Assembly: GCA_964510855.1 (NCBI GenBank)
Contig: CAZEDB010000004.1
Coordinates: 25,216-89,215, forward strand
Direction of reading: 5' to 3'
Source of the DNA: UBA8828 sp964510855
Lineage (GTDB): Bacteria; Verrucomicrobiota; Verrucomicrobiia; Opitutales; UBA953
Length of the DNA stretch: 64,000 bases
The position numbers and the translations under genes were made by a program. Every line of letters begins with the position of its first letter. Positions within the stretch are counted from its first letter, which is position 1. Shown here in pieces: positions 19,274 through 28,800 of this stretch. Under the pieces are notes generated by a model. That model saw only the letters and a program-made list of their open reading frames with translations. It ran no database searches and was not told where the DNA came from.

Positions 19274-19300
19274 GTTAGTCGCGCGGGTGCGCGTAGAAGA

Positions 19301-19681
19301 TTACTTGACCTCGACGGTAGCGCCGGCGGCCTTGAGCTTAGTCTCGATGTCCTTAGCTTCGTCCTTGCTGACGCCTTCCTTGACGGGCTTAGGCGCGCTA
19401 TCCACGAGATCCTTGGCTTCCTTGAGGCCAAGACCGGTGATGGCACGGACTTCCTTAATGACGTTGATGGACGTAGCGCCCTTATCCTTGAGGATAACGT
19501 CGAAGGTCGTCTTCTCCTCGGCAGGTGCGGCGGCAGCGCCAGCGCCAGCAGCGGCAACCGCTACAGGTGCAGCAGCGGATACGCCCCACTTGGTTTCGAG
19601 TTCTTTAACGAGACCAGCGATGTCGATGATCGACTGTGCGCTGAGCCATTCGATGACTTGTTCTTTAGTGATGTTGCTCAT
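19301..19681 (-). CDS. rplL: Ribosomal protein bL12 (L7/L12)
   Basis: 126 aa, family length. The N-terminal dimerisation helix region (residues 1-35), an Ala/Pro-rich flexible hinge (about 36-55) and the C-terminal factor-binding domain (GLGLKEAKDLVDSAPKPVKEG) are all recognisable. It forms the ribosomal stalk with L10 and recruits EF-Tu and EF-G. The leader has AAGGAA about 10 nt before the ATG, one of the few Shine-Dalgarno-like sites in the window. It is separated from rplJ by 147 nt of C/A-rich spacer. Confidence 0.98.
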   Translation of the reverse strand: MSNITKEQVIEWLSAQSIIDIAGLVKELETKWGVSAAAPVAVAAAGAGAAAAPAEEKTTFDVILKDKGATSINVIKEVRAITGLGLKEAKDLVDSAPKPVKEGVSKDEAKDIETKLKAAGATVEVK

Positions 19682-19828
19682 GTTGGGTATTCCTTGAACA
19701 GATCGCGACCGGTGAAGGTCATTTGAGGGCGTGAGCCCCGATCTAGGGTTCGTTGGTAGTTTGGGTTGGGTTTGGGTTGGGTATTTCGCGCTCGACGCAC
19801 CGTTGTGGCACGCGGGAACGAAAAGGGT

Positions 19829-20329
19829 TTAGGCGGCAGGCGAAGCCGATTTTTCTGCGGCTTTGTTTTTGGCCACCAAGAGGCATACCACTTGGGTGGC
19901 AGGCATGGAGAGAAGGGAGAGCAACTGCGCACGAATCGCATCGAGCGAAGGCAGTTTAGCCAAGGTATCGATTTCTTGCGCGGAAAGAAGCTTAGCGTCG
20001 AGCACGCCAGCCTTAACTTCGAGACGAGAGAAATCTTTGAAGAACTTAACTAAAACTTTAGCAACGCCGCTGGGATTGTCGCCGCCCGTAACTAAGGCGG
20101 TGTGACCCGAGAGGTGAGCCGAAAGATCGGGTAGGCCGGCCTGTTTGGTGGCGATACCTAGGATACTATTCTTGACCACGTGATACTCCGCACCGAGGGG
20201 GCGGAGTTGAGCACGAACATCCGTGGCATCCTTGACGGTCACGCCGGTAAAATTGGCGATGAGCAAGTACTTAGACTTGGTGAGGTAGCCGGCGACTTCG
20301 TCGACGAGGAATTGTTTTTCAGCACGCAT
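19829..20329 (-). CDS. rplJ: Ribosomal protein uL10
   Basis: 166 aa. It anchors the L7/L12 stalk dimers to 23S rRNA. The N-terminal rRNA-binding domain (MRAEKQFLVDEVAGYL, ANFTGVTV, ...HVVKNSILGIA) and the C-terminal L12-binding helix are present. The gene lies between rplA (31 nt upstream) and rplL, the standard order. The 31-nt gap leaves little room for the long L10-binding leader known in enterobacteria. Confidence 0.98.
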   Translation of the reverse strand: MRAEKQFLVDEVAGYLTKSKYLLIANFTGVTVKDATDVRAQLRPLGAEYHVVKNSILGIATKQAGLPDLSAHLSGHTALVTGGDNPSGVAKVLVKFFKDFSRLEVKAGVLDAKLLSAQEIDTLAKLPSLDAIRAQLLSLLSMPATQVVCLLVAKNKAAEKSASPAA

Positions 20330-20360
20330 GGGAGTTGGTTCTCAGGCTTGGGGTTAACGT

Positions 20361-21065
20361 TTAGGCAGTAGGGGCAACCACGGCGCGGAGGTCGATAGGG
20401 ATGCCTGGGCTCATAGTTGAGCTCAAGGTAACCGATTTAACGAAACGAGGTCCGGAGAAACCTGAAGGTTGGGACTTCGCCAAGGCACCAAGAGCGGCCT
20501 CGACATTTTGCGCCAGCTTATCAGCCGCGAAGGATTTCTTGCCAACCACGATGACGATATTGGCAGTTTTATCCATTTTGAATTCAACGCGACCGGCTTT
20601 AACTTCGCGAATAGTGCGAGGAATATCGTCCGAAACCGTGCCCGACTTAGGGTTAGGCATCAGACCGCGAGGACCCAGCACACGGGCCACTTTACGCACG
20701 TCTTTCATGGCCGGGGTAGTTGAGACCGCGACATCGAAGTCCATCCAGCCACCTAACACTTTATCAATCAAATCATTCATGCCCGCAGCGTCCGCTCCCG
20801 CCGCAAGGGCTTCCTGAGCATTGTCGGTAAAGACAATCACCCGGATTTTTTTACCCGAACCGTTAGGCAGGGAGACGGTACCACGAACCATTTGGTCCGA
20901 CTGCTTAGGATCGACGCCGAGACAGGCGGCAATTTCGACAGTCTCGTCGAACTTAGCTGCGGGCATCTTCTTAAGGATTTCCGTAGCGGCAGCCACGGTG
21001 TGGGTTTGCGTTAAGTCGGCCACCTTGGCGGCGGCGCGATAACGCTTGGAGGGTTGGCGGTTCAT
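20361..21065 (-). CDS. rplA: Ribosomal protein uL1
   Basis: 234 aa from ATG 21065 (MNRQPSKRYRAA); the frame is open further upstream to 21143, but that part is leader read-through. Conserved L1 blocks include VLGPRGLMPNPKSGTV and the GKKSF and FVKSVTLSSTMSPGI stretches. It forms the L1 stalk at the E site and usually represses its own operon. It sits 61 nt after rplK, in a C/A-rich spacer. Confidence 0.98.
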   Translation of the reverse strand: MNRQPSKRYRAAAKVADLTQTHTVAAATEILKKMPAAKFDETVEIAACLGVDPKQSDQMVRGTVSLPNGSGKKIRVIVFTDNAQEALAAGADAAGMNDLIDKVLGGWMDFDVAVSTTPAMKDVRKVARVLGPRGLMPNPKSGTVSDDIPRTIREVKAGRVEFKMDKTANIVIVVGKKSFAADKLAQNVEAALGALAKSQPSGFSGPRFVKSVTLSSTMSPGIPIDLRAVVAPTA

Positions 21066-21126
21066 GGCGACTTGGGGTCTCCTGCGGGTAGCAGTATTAG
21101 GTTTGGGTTGGGGGTTAAAGGAGGGC

Positions 21127-21552
21127 TTAGCCGACGATCTCAATGCCCATGGAGCGGGCGGTACCTTCGATCATGCGAGCGGCTTGTTCAGGGCTCGAGG
21201 AGTTGAGGTCCTTCTTCTTGAGCTCAACGATTTCAAGCACTTGCTTGCGAGTAACCTTACCGACTTTGTCGCGATTAGGTACGGCTGCACCTGACTCAAT
21301 CTTCGCGGCCTTCTTGAGAAGCACGGAAGCAGGAGGCGACTTAAGAACGAAGGTGAAGGACTTATCTTGGAAAACCGAGATGATAACAGGCAGGATTAAA
21401 CCCGCTTGATCCTTGGTACGAGCGTTGAACTCCTTACAGAACGCCATGATGTTGACGCCCTTGGCACCGAGGGCAGGACCCACGGGAGGAGCAGGATTAG
21501 CGGCTCCGGCAGGAAGCTGGAGTCTGATTTCGCCGATTACTTTCTTGGCCAT
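21127..21552 (-). CDS. rplK: Ribosomal protein uL11
   Basis: 141 aa, standard length. The Pro-rich N-terminal domain (LQLPAGAANPAPPVGPALG) and the C-terminal rRNA-binding domain are intact. It forms the GTPase-associated centre with 23S rRNA and is the thiostrepton target. Start ATG 21552, 34 nt after nusG, with no Shine-Dalgarno sequence. Confidence 0.98.
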   Translation of the reverse strand: MAKKVIGEIRLQLPAGAANPAPPVGPALGAKGVNIMAFCKEFNARTKDQAGLILPVIISVFQDKSFTFVLKSPPASVLLKKAAKIESGAAVPNRDKVGKVTRKQVLEIVELKKKDLNSSSPEQAARMIEGTARSMGIEIVG

Positions 21553-21586
21553 AGTAGAGGTTTAAGGTTGGGGGTTAGAAAAAGGA

Positions 21587-22177
21587 TTAGTTGCGCTCGT
21601 CACGTTCGACTTGCCAGAACTCGAGCTCGACCGGCGTCGGACGGCCAAAGATATCCACCGATACTTGTAACTTACCTTGGTTAACATCGGTGGAGTCGAC
21701 TTGACCGGAAAGATTCATCATTGGGCCATCGATAATTTTCACGCGCTCGCCAACGGCGAAGGTAATCTTTGGCAGGACTTTATTTTCGTTCTCTTCGATT
21801 TGCTCGAGGATGGAGCGAATTTCAGCTTCCTTGAGGGCAACCGGGTTGTCGCCACCAATTAAGCCCATCACGCCGTCTAACTGACGTAAGAAACTCCAAG
21901 TGTACTCATCGAGATCACCATCAGGGGTGCCGAGACGAGCCCGTAAGAAAAGATAATTAGGGTAAAGCTTGAGGCGGGTTTGGCGCTCCTTGCGGTTACG
22001 GGTTTCTTTAACCGTACGCTCGGGCATCAACACTTGTTCAACCGCGGCACGAATCGCATCGTCGGTGGCCATAGCCCGCTCAATGTTGCGCTTAACCTTG
22101 GCTTCGTTGTTCGAGAAGGTTTGCAGCGTATACCAGAGGGACTGGTTAGAAATTAAAGGACGGTTGCTTTCGTTCAT
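21587..22177 (-). CDS. nusG: Transcription elongation and antitermination factor NusG
   Basis: 196 aa from ATG 22177 (MNESNRPL); longer in-frame starts run back through secE and are not real. The NGN domain begins at SLWYTLQTFSNNEAKV, and the C-terminal KOW domain is recognisable by GERVKIIDGPMMNLSGQV. It binds RNA polymerase to promote elongation and couples it to Rho or the ribosome. It is 11 nt downstream of secE, the classic secE-nusG-rplK-rplA arrangement. Confidence 0.97.
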   Translation of the reverse strand: MNESNRPLISNQSLWYTLQTFSNNEAKVKRNIERAMATDDAIRAAVEQVLMPERTVKETRNRKERQTRLKLYPNYLFLRARLGTPDGDLDEYTWSFLRQLDGVMGLIGGDNPVALKEAEIRSILEQIEENENKVLPKITFAVGERVKIIDGPMMNLSGQVDSTDVNQGKLQVSVDIFGRPTPVELEFWQVERDERN

Positions 22178-22188
22178 GGCGATAAGTC

Positions 22189-22395
22189 TCAGCGGACAAC
22201 AGCCGTAGCGGCTTGCACGAGACCAGAGAGGGAGAGGTCGCAAAGCACCACGATGATTCCGGCTAAGGCAACCAGAGCGATGACGACCAGGGTAGTATGC
22301 ACCAACTCCTTGCCCGTAGGCCACGTCGACTTAACGAAAACCTCGCTGAGGGTTTCGTTCCAGAAGGCGCGGAGATTGCCAAGGAGGCGAAGCAT
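22189..22395 (-). CDS. secE: Preprotein translocase subunit SecE
   Basis: 68 aa, the short single-helix form of SecE. An amphipathic segment (FWNETLSEVFVKSTWPTGKEL) precedes one membrane helix (about residues 33-60). The WPTGKE motif is typical. It clamps SecY in the inner-membrane translocon. It lies between tRNA-Trp and nusG. Confidence 0.95.
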   Translation of the reverse strand: MLRLLGNLRAFWNETLSEVFVKSTWPTGKELVHTTLVVIALVALAGIIVVLCDLSLSGLVQAATAVVR

Positions 22396-22414
22396 GATGG
22401 TGGTTTTTGTAAGG

Positions 22415-22490
22415 TGGCAGGACGGGAGGGAGTCGAACCCACAACCAACGGTTTTGGAGACCGCTACTCTGCCAATTGAGCTACCGTCCT
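22415..22490 (-). tRNA. tRNA-Trp (anticodon CCA)
   Basis: A complete cloverleaf on the minus strand: acceptor stem AGGACGG / CCGTCCT, D-arm GCTCAATTGGCAGAGT, anticodon loop CTCCAAA with anticodon CCA, T-arm with GGTTCGAC, discriminator G and an encoded CCA at 22417-22415. It lies between tuf and secE, probably cotranscribed and processed out. Confidence 0.97.
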
Positions 22491-22568
22491 GTGTGGGGGA
22501 GGGAAGCGACAGTGCCGCGAGGGCTCTTGCGAGCCCCGCGGCACCTTCGCGAAGTGTTTAGGATAGCG

Positions 22569-23756
22569 TCACTTGACGATGTCGAGGATCTGGCCCGCGC
22601 CGATGGTCTTGCCACCTTCACGGAGTGCGAAGCGCTGACCCTTCTCCATGGCGACGGCTTTGCCGAGCTCGATGGTGATGGTCACGTTGTCGCCAGGCAT
22701 CACCATCTCGGTGCCGCTAGGCAGACGGACGGTGCCGGTAACGTCACAGGTTCCGAAGAAGAACTGAGGACGGTAGTTATCACCAAAGGACGTGTGGCGA
22801 CCACCTTCGTCAGCTTTGAGAACGTAGATTTGTGCTTTAGCTTCGCTGTGGGGCTTGATGCTGCCGGGCTTGGCGAGCACTTGACCGCGCTCAACTTGGG
22901 CCTTTTCAACCCCGCGAACGAGGAGACCGACGTTGTCACCTGCTTGGCCTTGGTCGAGCTCCTTACGGAACATTTCGACACCCGTAACCGTGGTCTTTTG
23001 GGTGTCGCGGAGACCGACGATTTCAACTTCGTCGCCCACCTTGACCACACCACGCTCGATACGGCCCGTAACCACGGTACCGCGACCGGTGATGGAGAAG
23101 ACGTCTTCGACCGCCATCATGAAAGGCTTGTCGACTTCGCGCTTAGGCTCAGGAATCTCAGCGTCGAGAGCATCGAGGAGATTTTGAATGGCTTGCTCGC
23201 CTTCAGGTTTGGCCTCGAGAGCAGCGGTGGCAGAACCACGAACGATCTTGGCGTTGTCACCATCGTACTGGTACTTATTGAGCAGGTCGCGAACTTCCAT
23301 CTCAACGAGGTCAATCAAGTCGGGCTCGGAGAGGTCGACCTTATTGAGCCAGACCACGATCTTAGGTACGCCGACCTGACGGGCGAGCAGGATGTGCTCA
23401 CGGGTCTGGGGCATAACGCCGTCGGCGGCGGAAACTACGAGAATCGCACCGTCCATCTGGGCGGCACCGGTGATCATGTTCTTAACGAAGTCGGCGTGGC
23501 CTGGGCAGTCCACGTGCGCGTAGTGGCGGTTGTTGGACTCGTACTCCACGTGCGAGGCCGCAATCGTAACGGTCTTAGTCGCGTCACGCACCGTACCACC
23601 CTTGGTGATTTCAGCGTAGGAGCGATTCTGGGCCAAACCCTTGCGAGCCTGAACCGCGACAATCGCCGCCGTAGTGGTGGATTTACCGTGGTCGATGTGA
23701 CCGATAGTGCCCACGTTGACGTGGGGTTTGGTGCGGTTGAACTTTTCTTTTGCCAT
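22569..23756 (-). CDS. tuf: Elongation factor Tu
   Basis: 395 aa from ATG 23756 (MAKEKFNRTKPHVNVG); the frame stays open through the upstream tRNA, which is coincidental. G1 is GHIDHGKS, G3 is DCPGH and G4 is NKVD, followed by domains II and III with full conservation. It delivers aminoacyl-tRNA to the ribosome. This is the only tuf in the window; the usual copy between fusA and rpsJ is missing. The leader is C-rich (CCACC repeats) with no Shine-Dalgarno site. Confidence 0.98.
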   Translation of the reverse strand: MAKEKFNRTKPHVNVGTIGHIDHGKSTTTAAIVAVQARKGLAQNRSYAEITKGGTVRDATKTVTIAASHVEYESNNRHYAHVDCPGHADFVKNMITGAAQMDGAILVVSAADGVMPQTREHILLARQVGVPKIVVWLNKVDLSEPDLIDLVEMEVRDLLNKYQYDGDNAKIVRGSATAALEAKPEGEQAIQNLLDALDAEIPEPKREVDKPFMMAVEDVFSITGRGTVVTGRIERGVVKVGDEVEIVGLRDTQKTTVTGVEMFRKELDQGQAGDNVGLLVRGVEKAQVERGQVLAKPGSIKPHSEAKAQIYVLKADEGGRHTSFGDNYRPQFFFGTCDVTGTVRLPSGTEMVMPGDNVTITIELGKAVAMEKGQRFALREGGKTIGAGQILDIVK

Positions 23757-23809
23757 GTTCGTGCGTGTGGTTGGGAGGGTGGTTAGGGTGGTGGTGGTGG
23801 AAAAATGGA

Positions 23810-23885
<76 letters not shown>

Positions 23886-23906
23886 GACCTGCCCGAAGGA
23901 AGGGTT

Positions 23907-23935
23907 GTGATGAGGACTCCGGCGAGCACCGTCAA
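23907..23935 (-). promoter_or_regulatory. Possible promoter of the tRNA-Thr-tuf-secE operon
   Basis: On the minus strand, TTGACG (23935-23930) is a good -35 match. Seventeen bases on, CATCAC (23912-23907) is only a 3 of 6 match to a -10. The position, 22 nt before the mature tRNA-Thr 5' end, fits. The weak -10 keeps confidence low. Confidence 0.3.
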
Positions 23936-23978
23936 GCGGATTTTGACTTAAGTTTGACAGCCGTCTCTCGACCGCAGT

Positions 23979-24683
23979 TTACGGCCTAATTTCCAGCCGA
24001 TAAGCACCTGCCGGCAGGAGCCTAGCCCAGGGCTGAGAGGCCACCCAACGATTAGCGGCCTGATCCAAGACTTGAGAGCCGGTAGGAACCAGAAATACCG
24101 GCGAGGCCTGAAGGCCATAAGCATCAATTGCTAGGCTAAAAACCAAGGGGTACTCAAAACTTAAGTCGTTCTTAGACAATAGTTTATGAAGTTCATCTTG
24201 GGGGTCTATCTTTAGGAGGGCAACGGTCGTACCCCCAAGTAGAGAAAGGGCCTTGCAGTTAGGGCCTGAGGCTGGGGGAGGCCCAACCACAGCCCGGCGA
24301 CCCAAGGTTAGGAGCGGTTGTTCAAGTTCAGGTAGGGCTCGAGGGTCAACTTGACTCGCCGGGGGGAGGGTATGACGAAGGGAGATAGTGAAGGTACCCT
24401 CGGGTGAGGCGCTGATCAGAGGCGGGTAGGAACTAAAAGGGGTAGCGTCGGGCTGAGCGCTATCAGGTAAGGTAGGGGGTGAACCCAGAGCAGGTAGGAC
24501 TAAAGAGGCTGGATCGGAGAGCACGGCTCGGTCAGCCCAGCTTGAGCGCGTATCGAGCAAAAGAATAGAAGGTGCCTTAACGGCAGGCGCCGAAGGCAGG
24601 TCAACTCCGGGATTAACCCCCAGCAAGATAAGTCCCAAGAGAATGGGCGGCCCTATCACTAAGCTGCGGGGGAATGCGGCCAT
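23979..24683 (-). CDS. Possible TonB-like envelope protein
   Basis: 234 aa from ATG 24683. An N-terminal hydrophobic segment (LVIGPPILLGLILLG) is followed by a long Pro/Ser-rich region. The C-terminal 60 residues (FSLAIDAYGLQASPVFLVP...LDQAANRWVASQPW) resemble the TonB C-terminal fold: a beta strand ending in D-x-x-G, then an LD-A helix ending in W. The layout of anchor, Pro-rich spacer and small C-terminal domain fits a TonB-like protein, but similarity is weak. It starts 8 nt after the stop of the HtrA-like protease, so probably the same transcript. Confidence 0.45.
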   Translation of the reverse strand: MAAFPRSLVIGPPILLGLILLGVNPGVDLPSAPAVKAPSILLLDTRSSWADRAVLSDPASLVLPALGSPPTLPDSAQPDATPFSSYPPLISASPEGTFTISLRHTLPPASQVDPRALPELEQPLLTLGRRAVVGPPPASGPNCKALSLLGGTTVALLKIDPQDELHKLLSKNDLSFEYPLVFSLAIDAYGLQASPVFLVPTGSQVLDQAANRWVASQPWARLLPAGAYRLEIRP

Positions 24684-24691
24684 ACTAAAAA

Positions 24692-25801
24692 TCAAAATCC
24701 TTGGGGGCGCTCTTCAATCGCAACTTTAACCTGCAGCGGTTTGCCAGCGCGAACCACGGAAAAGTTGGCACTGGTGCCGGGGCGAAGGCCAGAAATTGCC
24801 AGCCGCAATTCGCTCCATCCTGGTACCGCAAAACCATTAACTGCCGTAATCAAATCGCCTTCGCGCAGACCCGCACGTGCAGCTGGTGAAACCGGCTCGA
24901 TTTGAATGACGCGCGCGGCCTGCCCCTTGGCAACGCCTGCCGCCACGGCCTCGGCAAAAGGCACATCTTCACCCGTGGCGCCTACATAACCCCGCACCAC
25001 CGTGCCCCGCTCGACTAATGATTCGGCAATGAAGCGGGCTAAATTTCCGGAAACCGCATAGCCAATGCCTTCGCCGTCAGCCCGAACTGCCGTATTGATG
25101 CCGACGAGACGGCCTTCGGCATCCACCAAGGCTCCGCCAGAATTCCCAGGATTAATCGGGGCGCTGGTCTGCACGAAATCTTGGTAATCAGGACCGCCGC
25201 GCAGCGAGAGATTGTTTCGACCTAAGCCAGAAACAATACCCGACGATACACTTAAGCCCACATCGAGTGGATTACCTACCGCGAAGACTGCATCCCCGAC
25301 TCGGAGTTGATCGCTATCAGAAAAACGCAGATGCGGTAAATCTTTGGCATCCACCTTGACCACCGCAATGTCGGTGCGGGAATCCGAACCAATTAAGGTA
25401 CCTCGCAAGTCGCGACCATCGGCAAACTGTACCATCGCCACGCGCGAGACGACTTGGCCCTTAGCGGTTACCACGTGATGATTAGTGATAATATAACCGG
25501 AAGGGTGCACGACCACTCCGGAACCAAGCGCAATCGGTACAAGGAATTTTCCCGTCGCAGGGTCACGTCGAACCAAGCGCGGGTTGGGCACGGGCACCCG
25601 ACGTAAATCGCCTTCACCGACCTCGAGGGCTAAGCGGACACTGACGACGGCGGGCGTAACCCGCGAAAGCATCTCGGCATGACTAACTCCCGGTCGACTG
25701 CGATCCAGCGGCCGCACATCGACTGGCAGCGGCACGCGCGCATTCGCCATTAAGAGAGGTGTCAGAGCAGCCAACACCCAGCAGCGGAGGAGGGTTACCA
25801 T
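24692..25801 (-). CDS. HtrA/Deg-family periplasmic serine protease with one PDZ domain
   Basis: 369 aa. A signal peptide (residues 1-20) is followed by a trypsin-like domain with catalytic His109 (ITNHHVV), Asp144 (SRTDIAVV) and Ser221 (NPGNSGGALV). One PDZ domain occupies the C-terminus (AGLREGDLITAVNGFAVPG). This architecture matches DegS or short DegP-like envelope proteases that act in misfolded-protein quality control. The gene lies between smc and the TonB-like gene, all on the minus strand. Confidence 0.93.
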   Translation of the reverse strand: MVTLLRCWVLAALTPLLMANARVPLPVDVRPLDRSRPGVSHAEMLSRVTPAVVSVRLALEVGEGDLRRVPVPNPRLVRRDPATGKFLVPIALGSGVVVHPSGYIITNHHVVTAKGQVVSRVAMVQFADGRDLRGTLIGSDSRTDIAVVKVDAKDLPHLRFSDSDQLRVGDAVFAVGNPLDVGLSVSSGIVSGLGRNNLSLRGGPDYQDFVQTSAPINPGNSGGALVDAEGRLVGINTAVRADGEGIGYAVSGNLARFIAESLVERGTVVRGYVGATGEDVPFAEAVAAGVAKGQAARVIQIEPVSPAARAGLREGDLITAVNGFAVPGWSELRLAISGLRPGTSANFSVVRAGKPLQVKVAIEERPQGF

Positions 25802-25844
25802 ACAAGCTCTACCCTACCCTACCTTGAGGCGGAGGCAAGCGGGC

Positions 25845-28800
25845 TCAGCGTGCGCCCGGAATAACTTCAGGTTCGTCGCGATCGCGATTAAAACGCATCG
25901 AATAAACCCGCGTTACCCCTTTCTCCTGCATAGTTACGCCAAAAATCGCATCCGCGGCGGCTACCGTGCCCTTTTTGTGGGTAATCACCAAGAATTGAGA
26001 ATGGCGGGTAAATTCGCGCACAATGTCAGTGAAGCGGGTGACATTCACATCATCCAGAGGCGCATCGAGCTCATCGAGTACGCAGAAGGGGGAAGGTTTC
26101 ACCATGTAGATGGCAAAGAGCAAGGCCACCGCCGTCATTGTTCGCTGACCACCTGAGAGGAGTGAAATCCCGCGCAACTTAGTACCGGGGGGCTGGGCGA
26201 TAATTTCAATGCCACTATCCAACACATCTTCCGCCTGCACCAAGTGGAGATCGGCCTTACCGCCATTGAAGAGTCGCTCGAAGGTGAAGGCGAAGTTCTT
26301 GCGGACTTGTTCGAAGGTGTCGGTAAAGAGTTGCAGCGAGGTGGCGTTGATTTCGTCGATGGCCTTAATCAACTCTTCTTTAGATTTCCAAAGGTCATCG
26401 CTTTGGGTGCGAAGGAAATCATGGCGCTGACGCAGGGAAGCATACTCTTCTACAGCCACCAAGTTGACTGCGCCCATACCCGCAAGACGCTCACGCAGGG
26501 CAGCAATTTCACGCACCCGGGGCGGCCAATCTGTTGCCTCAAGACTCTTTAAGTCTTCGGCTGTGGGCTCACCGCGAGACGTGCGAGTAGACGACGAGGT
26601 ATCGGTAGCATCACCTTCGGCATCGGCATCGTCGAGCTCATCGAGTCCAGCGGAAGCCTCAAAGGGTTCATCCGCTAACCAAAGTTGTCGGCGCCATTCA
26701 ACCGCAGCGATATCCAGCTGGTGTTCGGTCATGACCTTTTCGGCAATGAAGCCGGATTGAGAGGTCGCTTCGGCTAAGGCAACTTCAAGACCGTGTAAGC
26801 GGCCTTCAGCTTCACGCCGGGCTTCACGTCCGCTCGAGAGTTCGCGCTCTTCCGCTTCGAGGGCAGCTTCGCGAGCTGACTGGGCTGCGCGCTCCGTTTC
26901 TAAAGTGATTTCTGCCTGGGACGCACGCTCGGCAGCTTGGGCGGCCCGTTCTGCGGCCACTGCCGCACCGGCACGCAAGGCCTCAACTTGTTGGTCGCCT
27001 GATGTCGCCTCACGACGGCGCGACTCGAGACGGACTTCGGCTTCGGCACGGCGTTGCACCAGCTCTGAAATTGCCCGGTCTGCGAGTTCTAGCAGCTGGC
27101 GGCGTTCGGCTAAGCCTAAGCGAAACTCGCCCAAGGCATCACGCGCACGCTCAGCCTCGGCGCGACGCACCACCAAGCCAGCCTCAGCTTCAGCAATACC
27201 CGCGCGATGGCGCTCAATGTCGTGCTCTTTACCTGCGAGTGCCCCTTTGGCTGATTCGAGACGTTCCAGCGCGACCGCTTGCGCAGCCTCGAGTTCGGCA
27301 ACTTGACGTTCATCGCGGGCAATACGCTCATCCGCTGCGGTCAAGGCGGTGCGGGCGGCACGCTCATCAGCGGCAGCTACCCCATGCTCGCGCGAAGCAG
27401 CTTCAAAAGCGAGGCGTCGAGCGCTGCGATCTTTTTCATTGGTATCGAGCTCCGACTGTAAAGCCATCGCACGCTCATTAAGCGCAGTGAGACGATCATT
27501 CTCTTCCGTGAGATGAGCTTTACCTTCACGAATTTCAGCTTCACGCGAGAAGACTCCCCGGGCCGAGGCGTCATCTTTAGCCCGACGACCCGCAAAAACT
27601 AAACCCCGGCGATCAATCAAATCCCCCTCAGGGGTCGCAACTAACAAGAACTCAAAATTAGGGTGCGCCTTCCACCAGGTTAAAAACTCCGCGAGCGAAG
27701 GGCAGAGATGGCAACCCGCGAAGAGACTGTTAACCAAGGGGGCGGCAGCCGCCAGGCGAGGCCGGACCGCCTCGGCGGCAGGACGTAGCCAAGCGGGGAC
27801 GTCTCCGGTCGGCGTACGTGCCGGTGCGGGTACGTGGAAGACCGTGCGACCGAGATCACGCTCGGCAAGCCGACCTACCAAGCCAGGCAAGAAATCGGCA
27901 CTATCTAGCGCTACGGCTTCACTGGCCTGACCCAATAAAGCCTCAAGTGCAGCGGAAAGTTTCGGATCGGCGACATCTACTAAAGCAGAAAGTGCAGCAG
28001 CTTTACCTACGGGAACTGCATCACCTAATTCTCCCCGCAGTAGGGCTTTGGCACCTTCCGAGAAACCTTCCAATCGAGCCTGCATTTGCTCGAGCAAGCC
28101 CAAATGAGCGGAACGTTTTGCTACCACGCGATCCTGTTCGCTGATGGTTTGTTGCAGGGCACGAAACTCAGCTAGCAAGGCACGCCCTTGCTCGTCGCAG
28201 GCCTGTTCGGCAGCACGCGCAGCTTCGGATTCACCGTGCAAGCGCGAGACGACCGCAGCACAATCGGCGGCCCGCTTCTCAGCTACCACACGCTCATCGC
28301 GGGCTTGATAGAGCCCATCAGCCAAAGCGGCGCGGCGGGCCTGGAAACTTCTTAAATCAACTTCGAGATTAATAACATCAGCGCGGTGTCGGGTGATTTC
28401 ACCTTCAGCCATTAATAAATCTTGGCGAAGTTGACGCAGCGCGGCTTCCCCTTGGGTTACGGCGCGGCTGGCTTCTTCGGCCTCTAAGGCCCGACCACGA
28501 TAAGCACCATCGGCTTGGCTAACCTCGCCCTCACGCGCGACTTTTTCAGCGTTCCCCCCGCTCAGGCGAGCTTGCAGTTCAGCCAGTTCAACCGACAACG
28601 CTTCACCTTCGCGACGAGCCTCAGCCACGCGAGCAGCCAGGTCATCGGCTCGTAAACCGGCGGTACGACCTTCGCTTTCAGCGGCATCGCGCGCGGTACG
28701 TAAATCATAGAGTGCTTGCTGGGCAGACTCTAGGCGTAGAGCCGCGGCGGCTCGCTCCTCCTTTCCCTGAGCTAAGGCCGCCTCGCGGCCTGCGAGAGAA

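Noticed and set aside
20330..20360. L10-binding autoregulatory leader upstream of rplJ
   Set aside because: The spacer is only 31 nt and shows no kink-turn or paired arms.
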